NCBI GenBank assembly: GCA_016764835.1
Contig: JAESRD010000307.1
Coordinates: forward strand, 1-31,405
DNA length: 31,405 nt
DNA from: Paracoccaceae bacterium
Lineage (GTDB): Bacteria > Pseudomonadota > Alphaproteobacteria > Rhodobacterales > Rhodobacteraceae
Direction: 5' to 3'
Shown here: in pieces, positions 23,633 through 31,405 of the stretch
How the letters are laid out: every line of letters begins with the position of its first letter
How positions within the stretch are numbered: position 1 is the first letter of the stretch
Program-made: the position numbers and the translations under genes
The notes under the pieces: model-generated
Database searches by the model: none
The model's input: the letters and a program-made list of their open reading frames with translations, nothing else
What the model was told of the DNA's origin: nothing

Positions 23633-25236
23633 CCATGATTGATGCGCGCCTGGCTGAACTGGCGACAACCGCGCGCAGCCTGCGGCCCAAAGGCCGGGTA
23701 TTGGGCGCGATTGCGCTGGAACTAACCAAAATAGAGCCGCAGCGCATTGTAATGCGCGACGGGGAACGCAGCCTTACGCGGCGCTGCATGCTGGACCATG
23801 CGCTGCGTCTTGGTGGCGGTTTGCGTGCACGCGGCCTTGCGCGCGGCGCTGTCATTGCGTTTCAGCTGCCCAATTGGTGGGAGGCTTGTGTGATCAATCT
23901 CGCGGCCTCATTATTTGGCTTTCGCATTGTACCCATGCTCACCATTTACCGCCGGGCAGAGCTAAATGAGATTGTGACCGCCTGTGGCATTGAGGCAATT
24001 TTCGTGCCGCAAACCTACCGAAACACGGATTTTGTCGCGCTGGTTGAGAGCCTTACTGAACCTCCTCGGCATGTTCTTACGGTGCGCGGCGCAAATAATT
24101 CGGCCGATTGTTTTGAGCGCCTTATAGAGGCCGCCCCTGCCGCCCCTGATCTCGCAAATAGTGACGACGCCAAGCTCATAATCTTTACATCGGGCAGCAC
24201 GGGGCAGCCAAAGGGGGTCATTCACAGCCATGATACTATGGACGCGCTTATCAGCCAGACGGCTGCCTTCTGGGGCACGGGCCGCGACGATGTTCTTTAT
24301 GTCGCCTCGCCGATCGGCCATGTCGGCGGTGCTATCTATGCGTTTGAATTTCCGTGGATAACCGAATGCCAAATATTCCTCGAAGAAAGCTGGCAGCCCG
24401 CGCAGGCAGTCGCACGCATAGAGGCAGAGAATATCACATTTATGGCGGGCGCGACGCCGTTCCTTTCGGGCTTGCTCGACGCAGCACAACATGCCGGTCG
24501 TCGGTTGCCAAGCCTGCGCCGGTTTGTTTGTGGTGGCGCCAGTGTGCCGCCCGAATTGATTATCCGAGGCTTAGATGCCTTTCCCAATTGCGTGGTGTCA
24601 CGGGCCTTTGGTTCGTCAGAAGTGGCGCTTGTTTGCCCCGGCGTGCGCACACGCAGCGCGGCCGAAATTTATGCATCAACTGACGGCGAAGGCACGGCAG
24701 ATATCCGGGTGTTGGACGCCGATAATGTTGAAGTTCCAATTGGCACTGAGGGTGAAATTGCGGTGCGCGCGCCGCAGATGTTCCTCGGCTATTTGAACAA
24801 AGCGGATGAGACCGGTTGTTTTACGGATGACGGGTATTTTCTCATGGGCGACTTGGGGCGCATTGTGGACGGAAAATATGTCGTTGTAACCGGCCGGACC
24901 AAGGATACCATTATCCGCAAAGGTGAAAATATCAGCCCCTTGGAGATTGAGAATGCACTGATGCGCCACGGCGCCATTCGTCATTGTAGCGTGGTTGGGC
25001 GCCCGGACATGGCGCGCGGTGAGATGGTGGTCGCGTTTGTCGTGTTAGAAACGGATGCGTCATTTGATTTTGAAACCATGACCCGGCATTTTGAAAAGCT
25101 TGGGCTGGCGCGTCAGAAAACGCCGGAAGCGCTAGAAATCATTGATGACTTGCCAATGAACGCGGTAGGCAAAGTGCAAAAACCGAAGCTGCGCGAAATG
25201 GCTTTGCGGCTGGCATCTGACGCAGTGCGGCCCTGA
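23629..25236 (+). CDS. AMP-dependent acyl-CoA synthetase/ligase
   Basis: 535-residue adenylate-forming enzyme that converts a carboxylic acid, ATP and CoA to acyl-CoA, AMP and pyrophosphate. Seen: the P-loop FTSGSTGQPKG at 186-196, SRAFGSSEVAL in the A5 region, YFLMGDLGRI and GRTKDTIIRKGENISP in the hinge region, and the C-terminal NAVGKVQKPKLRE with the acyl-adenylate lysine Lys515. The pattern suits a medium-chain or cyclohexanecarboxylate/bile-acid-type ligase better than acetyl-CoA synthetase. It ends the main rightward operon and would feed the two split acyl-CoA dehydrogenases. The IclR gene follows after 80 bases. Confidence 0.92.
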   Translation: MTMIDARLAELATTARSLRPKGRVLGAIALELTKIEPQRIVMRDGERSLTRRCMLDHALRLGGGLRARGLARGAVIAFQLPNWWEACVINLAASLFGFRIVPMLTIYRRAELNEIVTACGIEAIFVPQTYRNTDFVALVESLTEPPRHVLTVRGANNSADCFERLIEAAPAAPDLANSDDAKLIIFTSGSTGQPKGVIHSHDTMDALISQTAAFWGTGRDDVLYVASPIGHVGGAIYAFEFPWITECQIFLEESWQPAQAVARIEAENITFMAGATPFLSGLLDAAQHAGRRLPSLRRFVCGGASVPPELIIRGLDAFPNCVVSRAFGSSEVALVCPGVRTRSAAEIYASTDGEGTADIRVLDADNVEVPIGTEGEIAVRAPQMFLGYLNKADETGCFTDDGYFLMGDLGRIVDGKYVVVTGRTKDTIIRKGENISPLEIENALMRHGAIRHCSVVGRPDMARGEMVVAFVVLETDASFDFETMTRHFEKLGLARQKTPEALEIIDDLPMNAVGKVQKPKLREMALRLASDAVRP

Positions 25237-25316
25237 GCGGTAAAAAATGGGAGGTTGCCCAGTGGGTTTGTTTCTGCGACCAGCGTTTTGACAAAGATTT
25301 GAGAGATGAGAGAATT

Positions 25317-26078
25317 GTGAGCCAAGAAGGCCCTCAGGCTATTCGGCGCGCGGCCGCGATACTTAAGCGTATCGCCCATGTTTCGGATGGAAAACCGGTA
25401 ACAATTCGCGATATTTCGGCGTCGCTCGACCTGCCGCGCTCAACCACGCACCGTATTCTGAAATGCCTTATTGAAACCCGGCTGGCCAGTTATGATGCAA
25501 AATCGCGCCGTTATGAAATTGGCATGTTGGGCTATGAGTTGGGCCTTGCGGTAACTGATCGCGCACTCAATATGGCACCCTATATTGCGGCGGTAGACAA
25601 GATCGCGCAACGGGCGAATGTAACAACCTATCTTATGCGGCGCTCCGGCGTTGAGGCTGTGTGCGTGCACAAAGCCGAGGGGCGGTCTGTTATTCGCGTC
25701 ATTCCTGTTGAGGTTGGACAGCGGCGGTTTTTGGGGGTTGGCGCCGGTGCCACGGCGCTGCTTGCGGGGTTAAGCGACGGGGCGGTTGAGCGGGTTCTCA
25801 AATCGATAGAACCCAATTTGCAACAGTTCAATGATCTGACGATTTTCAGTATCCGCGACGCGGTGGCTGCCGCTCATAAAACTGGATTTGCTGAAAGCCA
25901 AAGCCGTGTTTACAGCTCAATCTACGGGCTCGGCTACGCCATAGATGCACAAACAAAAGAACCAGACCTTGCTGTCTCGATCGCCGTCTATGCCCCCGAT
26001 GTTGATACGTCCAGAATTCGCGACTGGAAGACGATCATCAAAGAAGAGATCGATGCGGCGCAAATCTTGAGCAGCTAG
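25317..26078 (+). CDS. IclR family transcriptional regulator
   Basis: 253 residues with an N-terminal winged helix (TIRDISASLDLPRSTTHRIL at 29-48) and a C-terminal ligand-binding domain reading FLGVGAGATALLAGL and YGLGYAIDA, both usual in IclR proteins that sense aromatic or carboxylic metabolites. A GTG at 25317 behind GAGAG is chosen; a TTG at 25299 is also in frame. It is probably carried on the rightward operon or a short own transcript, and it ends convergently, overlapping the racemase gene by 4 bases. The paired CCCA...TGGG palindromes at 20585 and 20740 are the best candidate operators. Confidence 0.9.
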   Translation: MSQEGPQAIRRAAAILKRIAHVSDGKPVTIRDISASLDLPRSTTHRILKCLIETRLASYDAKSRRYEIGMLGYELGLAVTDRALNMAPYIAAVDKIAQRANVTTYLMRRSGVEAVCVHKAEGRSVIRVIPVEVGQRRFLGVGAGATALLAGLSDGAVERVLKSIEPNLQQFNDLTIFSIRDAVAAAHKTGFAESQSRVYSSIYGLGYAIDAQTKEPDLAVSIAVYAPDVDTSRIRDWKTIIKEEIDAAQILSS

Positions 26079-27214
26079 AGCGCGCCTGCCGCTTGTAACC
26101 GGGCTATTTTGTCGGTCTGCAATCCCCACTTTCGCAAAGCTGCCGCAGCGTCGCCGTCGGGCGGCGTTGGGGCCTGGGGTTTTGCGGCAGGCGTGGCACT
26201 AAAGCGCGGCGCGGGGGCGGGTTGCGGCACATCTCCCACGGTCACAAACATCTCGCGGGCCACATTGTGAGGGTGGCACTGTGCCTCATCCCAGTTGAGC
26301 ACAGGCGTGACGCAGGCATCCTCATTTTCAAACAACGCGGCCCAGTAGTCGCGCGGTTTGGTTGCAAATGCGGCGGCGACTTTGGCGCGCTGGTTTGGCC
26401 AATGTGAGGGATCATCTTGCGGCTCAAAATCGGCGGGGTTCAAACCCAGCCCGGCGAGGAGGGTCGCGAGGAATTGCGGCTCTATACTGCCGACGGCTAC
26501 AAAACCGCCATCGGCGCAGGCATAGGTGCCGTAGTAAAATGCGCCACCATCAAGGAAGTTGCCTTCGCGCGCAGCAGGCCAAACACCGCCCGCGCGAAAA
26601 CCGTGGGTCATTGCCGCCAATATTGACGTGCCATCGGTCATGGCTGCATCTATCACTTGGCCATGCCCTGTGCGGCGTGCGGACAGGATCGCTGCCAGCA
26701 TGCCAAAGGCCAGAACCATGCCGCCACCGCCAAAATCACCGAGTAAATTCAGCGGTGGGATTGGCCGCTCAGCTGGCCCTATCGCCGCCAAAACGCCGGT
26801 GAGAGCGATATAGTTGATGTCGTGCCCGGCGCTGCTGGCCAACGGGCCGTGCTGGCCCCATCCGGTCATGCGACCGTAAGCAAGGGCGGGGTTGCGGGCA
26901 AGGCAAATATCAGGCCCAACGCCGAGCCGTTCGGCCACACCGGGACGAAACCCTTCGATGAAGCCATCAGCGCCGGCCACAAGCTCAAGCAACGCCTCGC
27001 AGCCTTTGGGTGATTTGAGATCAAGCGCAATTGAGGGCCTGCTCCGGGCCAGAACATCGGCGGGCGTGTTCATAGTGGCGACACTTGCGCGGGCGGTTTT
27101 TGGATGAATGCGCAGCACATCTGCGCCGTGATCAGCCAGCATCATGGCGGCAAAAGGGGCAGGGCCCAGCCCGACAAGCTCGATGATTTTGACGCCCGCA
27201 AGTGCGCCGCTCAT
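26075..27214 (-). CDS. Alpha-methylacyl-CoA racemase (class III CoA-transferase fold)
   Basis: 379 residues. Interconverts 2R and 2S 2-methylacyl-CoA esters so that stereospecific acyl-CoA dehydrogenases can act. It has the CaiB fold, but its residues point to the racemase branch: His131 and Asp132 in AGHDINYIALTG, Asp160 in LNLLGDFGGGGM and Glu245 in VGSIEPQF match by spacing the His126, Asp127, Asp156 and Glu241 set described for the mycobacterial racemase. The N-terminal GLGPAPFAAMMLADHGADV is also racemase-like. The start forms an ATGA overlap with the HSD10-like gene, so it is the last gene of the thiolase operon. It is the clearest sign that this operon handles methyl-branched acyl chains. 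Confidence 0.88.
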   Translation of the reverse strand: MSGALAGVKIIELVGLGPAPFAAMMLADHGADVLRIHPKTARASVATMNTPADVLARSRPSIALDLKSPKGCEALLELVAGADGFIEGFRPGVAERLGVGPDICLARNPALAYGRMTGWGQHGPLASSAGHDINYIALTGVLAAIGPAERPIPPLNLLGDFGGGGMVLAFGMLAAILSARRTGHGQVIDAAMTDGTSILAAMTHGFRAGGVWPAAREGNFLDGGAFYYGTYACADGGFVAVGSIEPQFLATLLAGLGLNPADFEPQDDPSHWPNQRAKVAAAFATKPRDYWAALFENEDACVTPVLNWDEAQCHPHNVAREMFVTVGDVPQPAPAPRFSATPAAKPQAPTPPDGDAAAALRKWGLQTDKIARLQAAGAL

Positions 27215-27972
27215 CTTGGCGCCATGCGCAACGCCCCGTCGAGGCGGATCGCTTCGCCATTGAGCATTGGATTGCGAATTATGGCCATGACCAGATCGGC
27301 GTATTCACTGGGCCTGCCCAAGCGCGACGGAAACGGCACCGAGCCGCCCAAACTGTCTTGTGCGGCTTGGGGTAGGCCCGCAAGCATGGCTGTCTCGAAA
27401 ATACCGGGCGCTATGGCACATACCCGAATGCCCAAAGAGGCAAATTCGCGCGCGGCAGGCAGGGTAAGTCCGATAACACCCGCCTTTGACGCCGCATAGG
27501 CCGTTTGGCCAATCTGCCCGTCCCAAGCGGCAACAGAGGCGGTGTTTATCACCACGCCGCGCTCTTCGGTATCGAGCGGCTCAAGCAGGGCTGCCTGTTC
27601 GACAAACAGCCGCATCAGATTAAACGTACCGATCAGGTTCACCTCAACAGCGCGGCGAAAATCATCAAGCGGCATGGTGCCTTTGCGGCCAACAACCTTT
27701 TGCGCCGGTGCGATCCCGGCACAATTGATCAAGATCCGCGCAGGCCCGTGGGCGTCTTGCGCTGCTGCTACCGCTGCTTCGGCGGAGGCCGCGTCGGCCA
27801 CATCACAGGCAAAGGCGAGACCGCCAATTTCATTGGCCACGCTTTGTGCGGCCTCGAGGTTGAAATCAAGCAGGGCTACTTTTGCGCCGTGCTGTGCCAA
27901 TGCGCGGGCTGTGGCCGCGCCGAGACCCGAGCCAGCGCCAGTGATCAAGACGGCGTGAGATTTGATATCCAT
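27211..27972 (-). CDS. HSD10-like 3-hydroxyacyl-CoA / 2-methyl-3-hydroxybutyryl-CoA dehydrogenase (SDR)
   Basis: 253-residue SDR that closely follows the 17-beta-hydroxysteroid dehydrogenase type 10 pattern: TGAGSGLG at 11-18, Asp36 for NAD, GVVINTASVAAWDGQIGQTA around 139-158, Ser146, Tyr159 and Lys163 in YAASK, and the end GEAIRLDGALRMAP, which is distinctive of this branch. The human enzyme oxidises 2-methyl-3-hydroxybutyryl-CoA and also accepts hydroxysteroids. It sits between an acyl-CoA dehydrogenase and the racemase, so the third step of beta-oxidation on short branched acyl-CoA is its most likely job. AAGGAA lies upstream of the ATG; 14 bases separate it from the preceding gene. Confidence 0.9.
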   Translation of the reverse strand: MDIKSHAVLITGAGSGLGAATARALAQHGAKVALLDFNLEAAQSVANEIGGLAFACDVADAASAEAAVAAAQDAHGPARILINCAGIAPAQKVVGRKGTMPLDDFRRAVEVNLIGTFNLMRLFVEQAALLEPLDTEERGVVINTASVAAWDGQIGQTAYAASKAGVIGLTLPAAREFASLGIRVCAIAPGIFETAMLAGLPQAAQDSLGGSVPFPSRLGRPSEYADLVMAIIRNPMLNGEAIRLDGALRMAPR

Positions 27973-27986
27973 GGGCTATTTTTCCT

Positions 27987-29120
27987 TTAGGACGAGAGGG
28001 CGCGGGCGATGACCAAGCGCTGAATGTCGCTTGTTCCTTCGTAGATTTGGCACACACGGACATCGCGGTAAATGCGCTCGACCGGAAACTCTTGTGAGTA
28101 ACCGTAGCCGCCAAAAGTTTGGATCGCATCCGAGCAAACTTTTTCGGCCATCTCGGAGGCGAACAATTTGGCCATACAGGCTTCTTTGAGGGCCGGGCGG
28201 CCAGCATCGCGCATTGCGGCGGCGTGCAAGACCATGTGATGCGCGACCTCTACCTTGGTTGCCATATCAGCTAACCTAAAGCCAACCGCCTGATGTTGAA
28301 TGATTTTCTTGCCCATGCTGGTGCGGTCTTGCGCATAGGCGAGGGCTGCGTTCAGCGCGGCGCGGGCCATGCCCACTGATTGCGCGGCAATGCCGATCCG
28401 CCCGCCTTCGAGATTTGACAGGGCTATTCGGTAACCTTCGCCCTCGGCCCCGAGGAGGTTTTCTGCGGGAATTTCGACGTTATCAAGGGAGATTTGCGCC
28501 GTATCTGATAGGTGCTGGCCGAGCTTTTTTTCGAGTGCTGCGACACGGTAGCCTTTGGTATTTGTCGGCACGATAAACGCCGATATACCCTTTTTTCCTG
28601 CCTCAGGATCGGTGATGGCAAAGACAATGGCGATATCGGCGTTCTTGCCTGAGGTTATGAACTGTTTGGTGCCCGTTAGCGTCCAGCCTGCGCTGGATTT
28701 GGTGGCGCGGGTGGTCAGCGCCGCGGCGTCTGATCCCGCCTGAGGCTCGGTCAGGCAAAACGCGCCGAGCATGTCGCCTCGGGCCAAGGGCCGCAAGAAT
28801 TTGTCACGCTGTGCGTCGGTGCCGTAGCGCAGAATTGGCACACAGCCTACCGAGTTATGCACTGACATTATCGTTGACACGGCACCGTCACCGCCCGCGA
28901 TTTCTTCGATCGCCAAAGCATAGGCCACATGGTCAGACATGGCGCCGTCCCATTCTTCTGGCACCAGCATACCCATCAGGCCCAACGCGCCCATTTCGGC
29001 TATTTCGGCCTTTGGGAAAACGTGGGTCCGGTCCCATTCGGCGGCTTTTGGGGCGAGTTTTTCGGCCGCAAAGCGGCGCGCCATATCGCGCACCATCACC
29101 TGTTCATCGGTTAATATCAT
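27987..29120 (-). CDS. Acyl-CoA dehydrogenase, single-subunit type
   Basis: 377-residue flavoprotein of ordinary length. Seen: CLTEPQAGSDAAAL, the beta-domain TGTKQFITSGKNADI, YAQDRTSMGKKIIQHQAVGF, IQTFGGYGYSQEFPVERIYR, and QIYEGTSDIQRLVIARAL with the catalytic Glu361 in the usual place. Unlike the two split pairs, this is a complete stand-alone enzyme, closest in style to short-chain or short/branched-chain acyl-CoA dehydrogenases. GAGGA precedes the ATG. It lies 9 bases after the thiolase and 14 before the HSD10-like gene in the same leftward operon. Confidence 0.92.
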   Translation of the reverse strand: MILTDEQVMVRDMARRFAAEKLAPKAAEWDRTHVFPKAEIAEMGALGLMGMLVPEEWDGAMSDHVAYALAIEEIAGGDGAVSTIMSVHNSVGCVPILRYGTDAQRDKFLRPLARGDMLGAFCLTEPQAGSDAAALTTRATKSSAGWTLTGTKQFITSGKNADIAIVFAITDPEAGKKGISAFIVPTNTKGYRVAALEKKLGQHLSDTAQISLDNVEIPAENLLGAEGEGYRIALSNLEGGRIGIAAQSVGMARAALNAALAYAQDRTSMGKKIIQHQAVGFRLADMATKVEVAHHMVLHAAAMRDAGRPALKEACMAKLFASEMAEKVCSDAIQTFGGYGYSQEFPVERIYRDVRVCQIYEGTSDIQRLVIARALSS

Positions 29121-29129
29121 CGCAAATCC

Positions 29130-30293
29130 TCACATCAGCTCAAATGCCATTGCTGTCGCTTCGCCGCCGCCAATACAAAGCGAAGCGATGCCGCGCTTAA
29201 GTCCGCGATCTTGCAGTGCGGCCAGAAGCGTCACAATTATGCGTGCGCCCGAACAGCCGATCGGATGCCCCAGCGCACAGGCGCCGCCATTTACATTGAC
29301 TTTAGCATGGTCCAATTTGAGGTCCCGCATTGCCGCCATTGTCACCACAGCGAAGGCTTCATTGATCTCGTAAAGATCAACATCTTTATCGCTCCAGCCG
29401 GTCTTTTCCAGCAGCTTTCGAATGGCAAATACCGGTGCTGTTGTGAACAGATTTGGGGCTTGGGCGTGGCTTGTATGGCCGCAGATTGCCGCCAGCGGGG
29501 TCATGCCTTGTGCTTGCGCCTGACCAAATGTTGTGACCAACAGCGCCGCCCCACCATCCGATATTGACGACGAATTGGCCGCCGTAACTGTGCCGCCTTC
29601 CCGAAAAGCCGGGCGCAGTTTTGGAATTTTCTCTGGGCAGGCGCGGCTTGGTTGCTCATCCTGCGCCACATCTCCGACAGGCGTAATTTCTGCAGCGAAA
29701 CGGCCCGCGGCAATGGCCGCATTTGCGCGGGCTAGAGACGCGAGTGCAAACGCATCTTGTTCTTCGCGGCTGAACCCATAAGTATCAGCGCATTCCTCTG
29801 CAAACATGCCCATAGAGCGGCCCTTATCATAGGCATCTTCCAACCCATCAAGGAACATATGATCGAGAATTTGGCCATGCCCCGCCCGGTAGCCTGTACG
29901 GGCTTTCTCTAGCAAATACGGGGCGTTAGACATGCTTTCCATGCCCCCAGCGATCACCACTTTGGCACTGCCCGCAGCGATTACATCATGCGCGAGCATG
30001 ACCGCTTTCATCCCTGATCCGCAGACTTTGCTGATAGATGAGCACGGCACCGCGTCAGGCAAACCAGCGCCGAGCGCAGCTTGGCGGGCCGGGGCCTGGC
30101 CGAGACCCGCCGGGAGGACGCAGCCCATAATCACCTCATCGATCAGCGCAGCGCCAATGCCTGCGCGCGCCAGTGTGGCGGCGATGGCGGCACTGCCAAG
30201 TGCGGGCGCAGAGACGCCTGACAGGCAGCCCATAAAGCTGCCCATAGGGGTGCGCGCCGCGGCAGCGATGATGACTTGGGTCGGGTCTGTCAT
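29130..30293 (-). CDS. Acetyl-CoA C-acyltransferase (thiolase)
   Basis: 387 residues. Catalyses thiolytic cleavage of 3-ketoacyl-CoA or the reverse condensation. Seen: nucleophile Cys91 in SISKVCGSGMKAV, YEINEAFAVV, His343 in GGACALGHPIGCSGAR and Cys373 in CIGGGEATAMAFE, the complete thiolase set with normal spacing. It is the first gene of the leftward operon with acyl-CoA dehydrogenase, HSD10-like dehydrogenase and racemase, so degradation is the likely direction. GAGGAA lies upstream of the ATG. The control region shared with the divergent tetR gene holds a perfect 12-base palindrome. Confidence 0.94.
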   Translation of the reverse strand: MTDPTQVIIAAAARTPMGSFMGCLSGVSAPALGSAAIAATLARAGIGAALIDEVIMGCVLPAGLGQAPARQAALGAGLPDAVPCSSISKVCGSGMKAVMLAHDVIAAGSAKVVIAGGMESMSNAPYLLEKARTGYRAGHGQILDHMFLDGLEDAYDKGRSMGMFAEECADTYGFSREEQDAFALASLARANAAIAAGRFAAEITPVGDVAQDEQPSRACPEKIPKLRPAFREGGTVTAANSSSISDGGAALLVTTFGQAQAQGMTPLAAICGHTSHAQAPNLFTTAPVFAIRKLLEKTGWSDKDVDLYEINEAFAVVTMAAMRDLKLDHAKVNVNGGACALGHPIGCSGARIIVTLLAALQDRGLKRGIASLCIGGGEATAMAFELM

Positions 30294-30310
30294 GGAAGTT
30301 CCTCATGCGA

Positions 30311-30338
30311 TTGACTCAATGTTACTCATGAGTATAGT
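30311..30338 (+). promoter_or_regulatory. tetR promoter with embedded operator TACTCATGAGTA
   Basis: TTGACT (30311-30316) and TATAGT (30333-30338) are 16 bases apart, each one mismatch from consensus. A perfect 12-base palindrome TACTCATGAGTA (30323-30334) lies between and reaches into the -10. TTGACTCAA (30311-30319) is itself a nine-base palindrome and may be a second half-operator. Binding by the TetR protein would block its own gene and, at 30 bases from the thiolase start, probably that operon as well. Confidence 0.6.
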
Positions 30339-30371
30339 CTTTACGCAATAGATGATTTTCGGAGCCTTGCC

Positions 30372-31001
30372 TTGCCTCAACCTGTTCAGATTGTTTCGCC
30401 CTGGGGCAGCAAGGAAGACCGCGCCCGGGAGCGCAATGACAAGCGTGATGCCGTTATTACAGCCGCCGTTCGCCTGTTTAACCTCAATGGGTTTCATGCA
30501 ACATCTCTTGATGATGTTGCCAAAGTTTTGCGGGTCACCAAGCCGACGATTTATCACTATTATTCCAGCAAAGATGAGATTTTGTTTGAATGCGTGCGTC
30601 GCGGGCTCAATGGTATTCGTGATGCGGCCGCTGAGGCGGCGACACATGGCGGTGTCGGTCTGGAGCGATTGCAAATTTTGATCCATGCCTATGCATTGAT
30701 CAAAACCCGTGATTTCGGCATATGTGTTGGCCGCACATCTGACGATCAGCTGCGCCCCGAAAGCCGCGCCAAATTCCGCGCGATGAAGCGGGAAATCAAC
30801 GATATTTTGCAAGGTGTCGTTTCTGAAGGCATGGCCGATGGCTCTATCGCTAAAGGCGATGCGCGTCTGTACGCGTTTACCATAGCCGGGTCGTTGAACT
30901 GGATCACCCGGTGGTATGATCCAAGCGGATCAATGACCCCTGAAGACATAGCAGATGGCATGATGGCGATGCTCACTGATGGGCTTGTGCCGCGCGAATA
31001 G
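30372..31001 (+). CDS. TetR/AcrR family transcriptional regulator
   Basis: 209 residues. Seen: N-terminal helix-turn-helix TSLDDVAKVLRVTKPTIYHY (about 45-64), as in TetR, then a helical ligand-binding half with a GSLNWITRWYDPSGSMTPED stretch similar to fatty-acid-related regulators of the family. No ATG is in frame upstream; a TTG at 30372 follows GGAG with a seven-base gap and is taken as the start. Divergent from the thiolase operon, it most likely represses that operon until an acyl-CoA binds. The nitronate-monooxygenase-like gene starts 13 bases downstream and may share its transcript. Confidence 0.9.
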   Translation: MPQPVQIVSPWGSKEDRARERNDKRDAVITAAVRLFNLNGFHATSLDDVAKVLRVTKPTIYHYYSSKDEILFECVRRGLNGIRDAAAEAATHGGVGLERLQILIHAYALIKTRDFGICVGRTSDDQLRPESRAKFRAMKREINDILQGVVSEGMADGSIAKGDARLYAFTIAGSLNWITRWYDPSGSMTPEDIADGMMAMLTDGLVPRE

Positions 31002-31014
31002 GGTAGAAGAATAA

Positions 31015-31405
31015 ATGGCAATACCGAAGATATTCGAAGGCTTGAAAGTGCCAGCAATTGCGGCACCTATGTTTCTGGCATCGGGCCCCGACTTGGTGGT
31101 TGAAACATGCCGCGGCGGTGTGGTTGGAACATTTCCGGCGCTTAACCTGCGCAGCACAGAGGCTTTTTCTCAATGGTTGGACGCGATTGAGGGCCGGCTT
31201 GGGCCGGGTGATGCGCCATTTGGCGTCAATCTCATCGCCCACAAAACCAACCCGCGACTGCAGGCTGATTTGGAAGAAGTTGTGCGTCACAAAGTGCCGC
31301 TGGTTATTACCTCGCTGGGCGCTGTGCCTGATCTGGTCGACGCGGTCCATGCTTATGGCGGGCTGGTGTTTCATGATGTGATCAACCGCCGCCATGCTGA
31401 GAAAG
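31015..31405 (+). CDS. Nitronate monooxygenase / 2-nitropropane dioxygenase-like FMN protein, 5' part only
   Basis: 130 codons are visible; the gene runs off the right edge. Seen: VPAIAAPMFLASGPDLVVET and GGVVGTFPALNLRSTEAF, the opening of the TIM-barrel FMN enzymes of the NPD/nitronate monooxygenase family, then GVNLIAHKTN and VPLVITSLGAVPD. AGAAG lies a few bases before the ATG. Family members near beta-oxidation genes are often of unknown substrate and may act as enoyl reductases or oxidases, so a nitronate substrate should not be assumed. The C-terminal catalytic residues are not in view. Confidence 0.85.
   Translation, partial: MAIPKIFEGLKVPAIAAPMFLASGPDLVVETCRGGVVGTFPALNLRSTEAFSQWLDAIEGRLGPGDAPFGVNLIAHKTNPRLQADLEEVVRHKVPLVITSLGAVPDLVDAVHAYGGLVFHDVINRRHAEK

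Noticed and set aside
25248..25261. TGGG...CCCA upstream of iclR as an autoregulatory IclR site
   Set aside because: The arms are in the opposite order to the CCCA...TGGG elements and only four bases long.

Overview
The window reads as a dense catabolic region of a heterotrophic proteobacterium, most likely an alphaproteobacterium. This is judged from the mix of families (a branched-chain-amino-acid-type ABC importer, class III CoA transferases, MmgE/PrpD, FCD-type GntR and IclR regulators), the moderately high GC and the tightly overlapping ATGA-type operons. It is a judgement from gene style, not a phylogenetic result. No rRNA, tRNA, insertion sequence, prophage or CRISPR array was seen. 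Nearly every base is coding, and the five longer intergenic gaps all carry palindromes.

Region 1 (1-6168, minus strand) is an ABC importer operon of the HAAT/Liv type: substrate-binding protein, a hairpin, an SDR, a beta-hydroxyacid dehydrogenase, livH, livM, livG and livF (cut by the left edge). Two dehydrogenases sit inside the transport operon, so imported compounds are probably oxidised straight after entry. Region 2 (6436-17226) holds a class III CoA transferase, an isocitrate-lyase/PEP-mutase-type lyase, a PrpF-type isomerase, a TcuA-like FAD dehydrogenase, an aldehyde dehydrogenase, an epimerase-like SDR, an MmgE/PrpD protein, a GntR/FCD regulator and a NylC-like P1 peptidase. Three copies of an ATTGTAGACA box lie upstream of the lyase-prpF pair, between the FAD and aldehyde dehydrogenase genes, and upstream of gntR. 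They tie these transcription units into one probable regulon. The chemistry suggested is dehydrogenation, double-bond isomerisation, hydration and C-C cleavage of a branched di- or tricarboxylic acid, analogous to the methylcitrate route or the end of nicotinate fermentation but not identical to either.

Region 3 (17557-31405) is a beta-oxidation island in three operons. A divergent centre at 20495-20765 drives two heteromeric acyl-CoA dehydrogenase pairs (long plus short subunit). The leftward pair is followed by an SDR. The rightward pair is followed by an atypical crotonase, an AMP-forming acyl-CoA ligase and an IclR regulator. A third, leftward operon (thiolase, single-subunit acyl-CoA dehydrogenase, HSD10-like 3-hydroxyacyl-CoA dehydrogenase, alpha-methylacyl-CoA racemase) is divergent from a TetR gene followed by a nitronate-monooxygenase-like gene cut by the right edge. 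The racemase, HSD10 and split acyl-CoA dehydrogenases together suggest breakdown of alpha-methyl-branched acyl chains such as isoprenoid or steroid side chains. That substrate is an inference.

The most unusual points are the GntR box regulon around an unassigned carboxylic-acid pathway, twin 13-base direct repeats placed on both promoters of the liv/CoA-transferase divergent region, and the unusual catalytic residues in the acyl-CoA dehydrogenase pairs and the crotonase.
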